Below, piece after piece: positions 21,432 through 23,206 of a stretch of 23,206 bases of DNA; the first letter of the stretch is position 1; each line of letters begins with the position of its first letter. A program made the translations under genes and the position numbers. Origin of the DNA: Balneolaceae bacterium. GTDB lineage: Bacteria; Bacteroidota; Rhodothermia; Balneolales; Balneolaceae. Location: the NCBI GenBank assembly GCA_021767245.1, contig JAASTO010000016.1, forward strand, positions 1 through 23,206, given 5' to 3'. Under the pieces are notes generated by a model that was given only the letters and a program-made list of their open reading frames with translations, was not told where the DNA came from and ran no database searches.

Positions 21432-23206
21432 TTGAATAGCGATCCTGAAATTAAATCGGATATCGTGATTGGTTCGGGGTGGAAAAGCAGAGGACTTCGG
21501 TGTTACTTTAGTGTAGGTATATTCAAAATTTGAAGTCACAGTCTGTGAAAACCGATAACCCAACACGATGGAGCCATTGATCCTACGCTGACCGGTTATA
21601 AACGGATCCGTAAAATCATACAAGCTTACGTTTTGAACCGGATCAGGGTCACTCAGAGCCTGACTGATATCTTGGTTCAGATAATACTTTTGCTCGGTAT
21701 CATCTGCAAACCCACCATTTATAGTTACATCGATGTTATTTTTGATGCGTGGTAAAAAAGGCAAGGTCACTCTCCTGAATGTATAATTAATGGAGGCCGT
21801 AAGTCCCTCTGAAAGTCGGTCAGTTACTGTTTTACTTGAAAGAGCAAGACTGCTTGTCTTACTGCGGTCAAAGCTGATCTGTGTTCTGAGGTTAGACTCC
21901 CATGTTACATTCAGTTGTAAGAACGGTGAAAATCGCTGTTCGATATTGATAGAATTCGGTTCATAAAGATCCCTTCGGTCTATCAGGCTGAAAGCTCCAA
22001 GTCCCTGTTCCGACTGCAGTCCGGTAATACTGTTCAGATTCCACCCCAGGCGATAGCTTCCGCTGTAGCTGTGAGTAATGGTGGCACGCCTCATGTTATC
22101 ACCAATAAAAGGGATCACATTCTCCACCCCGGTCCATGTCAATCTCCAGTTTGGCCTTGGGATCGGTGTATATCCCTTTTCTCCAACAGAATTCACCCCA
22201 CCACCCAGATAAGCCCTTCTGAAATCTTCCTCCAGGGTATTCCGGTTCAGTACAATTCGGCCATCTCCATTACCACTTTCATCACTGATCGTGTTCGTTC
22301 CATCAAGATCATCAAAAGCCGTTTGCAGTTGCCTTTCAAACAGATCCCTGTACCCATTTCCAAAAGCCCATACCGAAGAACTTATATTACCACTCGCAGA
22401 GATCGTCGAATTGATATCGCCACTCGCATTCAGAGCAAGGTTATCGGTTGTGCGTTCATCCCACTTGGTATCCCATGAGAGATCCAGTTTCAGATTAGAT
22501 AATATATTGAGGGTGGTACCAAGGGTGATATTATCCGAATACGTATTGTTTTTAGGTAAGGTGATGGTTCTGCCCTGGGGACTTTGACTGATCAATTGAG
22601 ATATCGGTATCTCATCCTGTAAACCGATCCTATACCCAAACGGTGGTGAGAAATGGTCTGAATCCGGGCTTCTGAATGCGTAATAAAGCTGGGAGTCGCC
22701 TCTATAGCCGGCCTGACTTGAGGTTTTGTTATCATTATAGGTGATGTCAATACTGCGCATGCTAAATAATGCCAGAATGAACTTCCGCCCTATGTATGCC
22801 ACATCTTTTGCCAGATCGGGATCAGAATCCTGAGAATTGCTTTTCCTTGCCTCTGTTTCTTCCCGGTTCTTATCGATCATTTTACTGTAGAACGGCATTT
22901 TATCAAACAGTTCCTCAATCTCAAATTTCAGGGTATGATCTATTCTAAAACTGTTTGCCACACCGGCTCCAAGCTGAGAACCCCGTGGACTGTTGGTCCA
23001 GTTATACCCTCCACTATATGAAGCGGTATAATTCATCCAATTGAGGGCAGAAATATCATCAAACCTTGGTCGCCAGCTCATGGTGTAACTTTCCTCATAG
23101 TTTGAACGGCGTGCAGACAGCGAATCCGTGACGATCTTATTGAGAACCTCAAAGGTCGGAACTACTCGATATGAAAGACTATCGACTTCATTACCCGTAA
23201 CATTTA
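21423..23206 (-). CDS. sprA: SprA-type cell-surface/T9SS translocon protein, C-terminal part (5' end outside window)
   Basis: The frame is open to the window edge, so about 593 C-terminal residues are visible; complete SprA proteins exceed 2,000 residues. SprA forms the giant outer-membrane beta-barrel through which type IX secretion cargo passes; it was found through gliding in Flavobacterium. Family traits are the MSWRPRFDDISALNWMNYT segment, SYSGGYNW, FGYRIGLQD, and long runs of alternating polar and hydrophobic strands. The ending DIRFNFRIAIQSR has the aromatic or basic close of a barrel strand. Codon use and base composition look like the neighbours. Full confirmation needs the N-terminal part. 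The alternative is another large FCB barrel protein, but the overall match favours SprA. Confidence 0.82.
   Translation of the reverse strand, partial: NVTGNEVDSLSYRVVPTFEVLNKIVTDSLSARRSNYEESYTMSWRPRFDDISALNWMNYTASYSGGYNWTNSPRGSQLGAGVANSFRIDHTLKFEIEELFDKMPFYSKMIDKNREETEARKSNSQDSDPDLAKDVAYIGRKFILALFSMRSIDITYNDNKTSSQAGYRGDSQLYYAFRSPDSDHFSPPFGYRIGLQDEIPISQLISQSPQGRTITLPKNNTYSDNITLGTTLNILSNLKLDLSWDTKWDERTTDNLALNASGDINSTISASGNISSSVWAFGNGYRDLFERQLQTAFDDLDGTNTISDESGNGDGRIVLNRNTLEEDFRRAYLGGGVNSVGEKGYTPIPRPNWRLTWTGVENVIPFIGDNMRRATITHSYSGSYRLGWNLNSITGLQSEQGLGAFSLIDRRDLYEPNSINIEQRFSPFLQLNVTWESNLRTQISFDRSKTSSLALSSKTVTDRLSEGLTASINYTFRRVTLPFLPRIKNNIDVTINGGFADDTEQKYYLNQDISQALSDPDPVQNVSLYDFTDPFITGQRRINGSIVLGYRFSQTVTSNFEYTYTKVTPKSSAFPPRTNHDIRFNFRIAIQSR

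Noticed and set aside
1..23206. Defence, toxin-antitoxin, CRISPR or retron systems
   Set aside because: No nuclease, reverse transcriptase, Cas gene, repeat-spacer array or small toxin-antitoxin pair was found on either strand. Every long gap is accounted for by promoters or terminators.

Overview
The window looks like a chromosomal segment from a bacterium of the Fibrobacterota-Chlorobiota-Bacteroidota (FCB) lineage, most likely a marine or halophilic Balneolota/Rhodothermota-type organism. This is inference from gene content, not a database match. The reasons are a SprA-type type IX secretion translocon protein, a carotenoid-tailoring set like that of green sulfur bacteria and Salinibacter, promoters of the Bacteroidota form TTTG-N19-TAnnTTT(A/G), mostly weak Shine-Dalgarno sequences, and moderate-to-low GC. 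No rRNA, tRNA, CRISPR array, insertion sequence, prophage or integron was seen. No gap between genes exceeds about 145 bases.

Layout. 1-2189 is iron uptake: the 3' part of an FbpB-type permease (+) converges through a two-way terminator on a lipoprotein ferric-iron binding protein (-). The promoter of the binding protein is overlaid by two 19-bp dyads of the same design. 2298-3361 holds a DUF971 protein and a divergent unknown membrane protein. 3427-6121 holds YajQ, a CoA-binding protein, a SlyD-like FKBP prolyl isomerase with a TTG start, and a THUMP-type 23S rRNA methyltransferase. 6115-8094 (-) holds a GT4-type glycosyltransferase and an O-methyltransferase.

8143-11088 is the most distinctive metabolic block. 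A CruD-like acyltransferase (+), a CrtC-like carotenoid 1,2-hydratase (-) and a CruC-like GT2 glycosyltransferase (+) could together hydroxylate, glycosylate and acylate a carotenoid end group. 11158-14524 (+) carries a XerC/D recombinase, then hpf-hprK, then an M23 (LytM) peptidase with its own promoter. 14641-16017 is a secreted M28 peptidase. It is flanked by two terminators that resemble each other well beyond their stems.

16056-19048 (-) carries a SpoU/TrmH rRNA or tRNA methyltransferase, an orphan OmpR-type response regulator, and a likely operon of a VOC protein, a small two-helix membrane protein and an alpha/beta hydrolase. 19192-21431 (+) is rsmI-lnt, overlapping by ATGA. The right edge (21423 to the end, -) is the C-terminal part of SprA.

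Overall the window is mainly housekeeping and envelope genes. I did not find a convincing undescribed defence or mobile system. The points most worth following are the paired operators at the iron-binding protein gene, the carotenoid trio, the repeated terminator module and the recurring promoter grammar.
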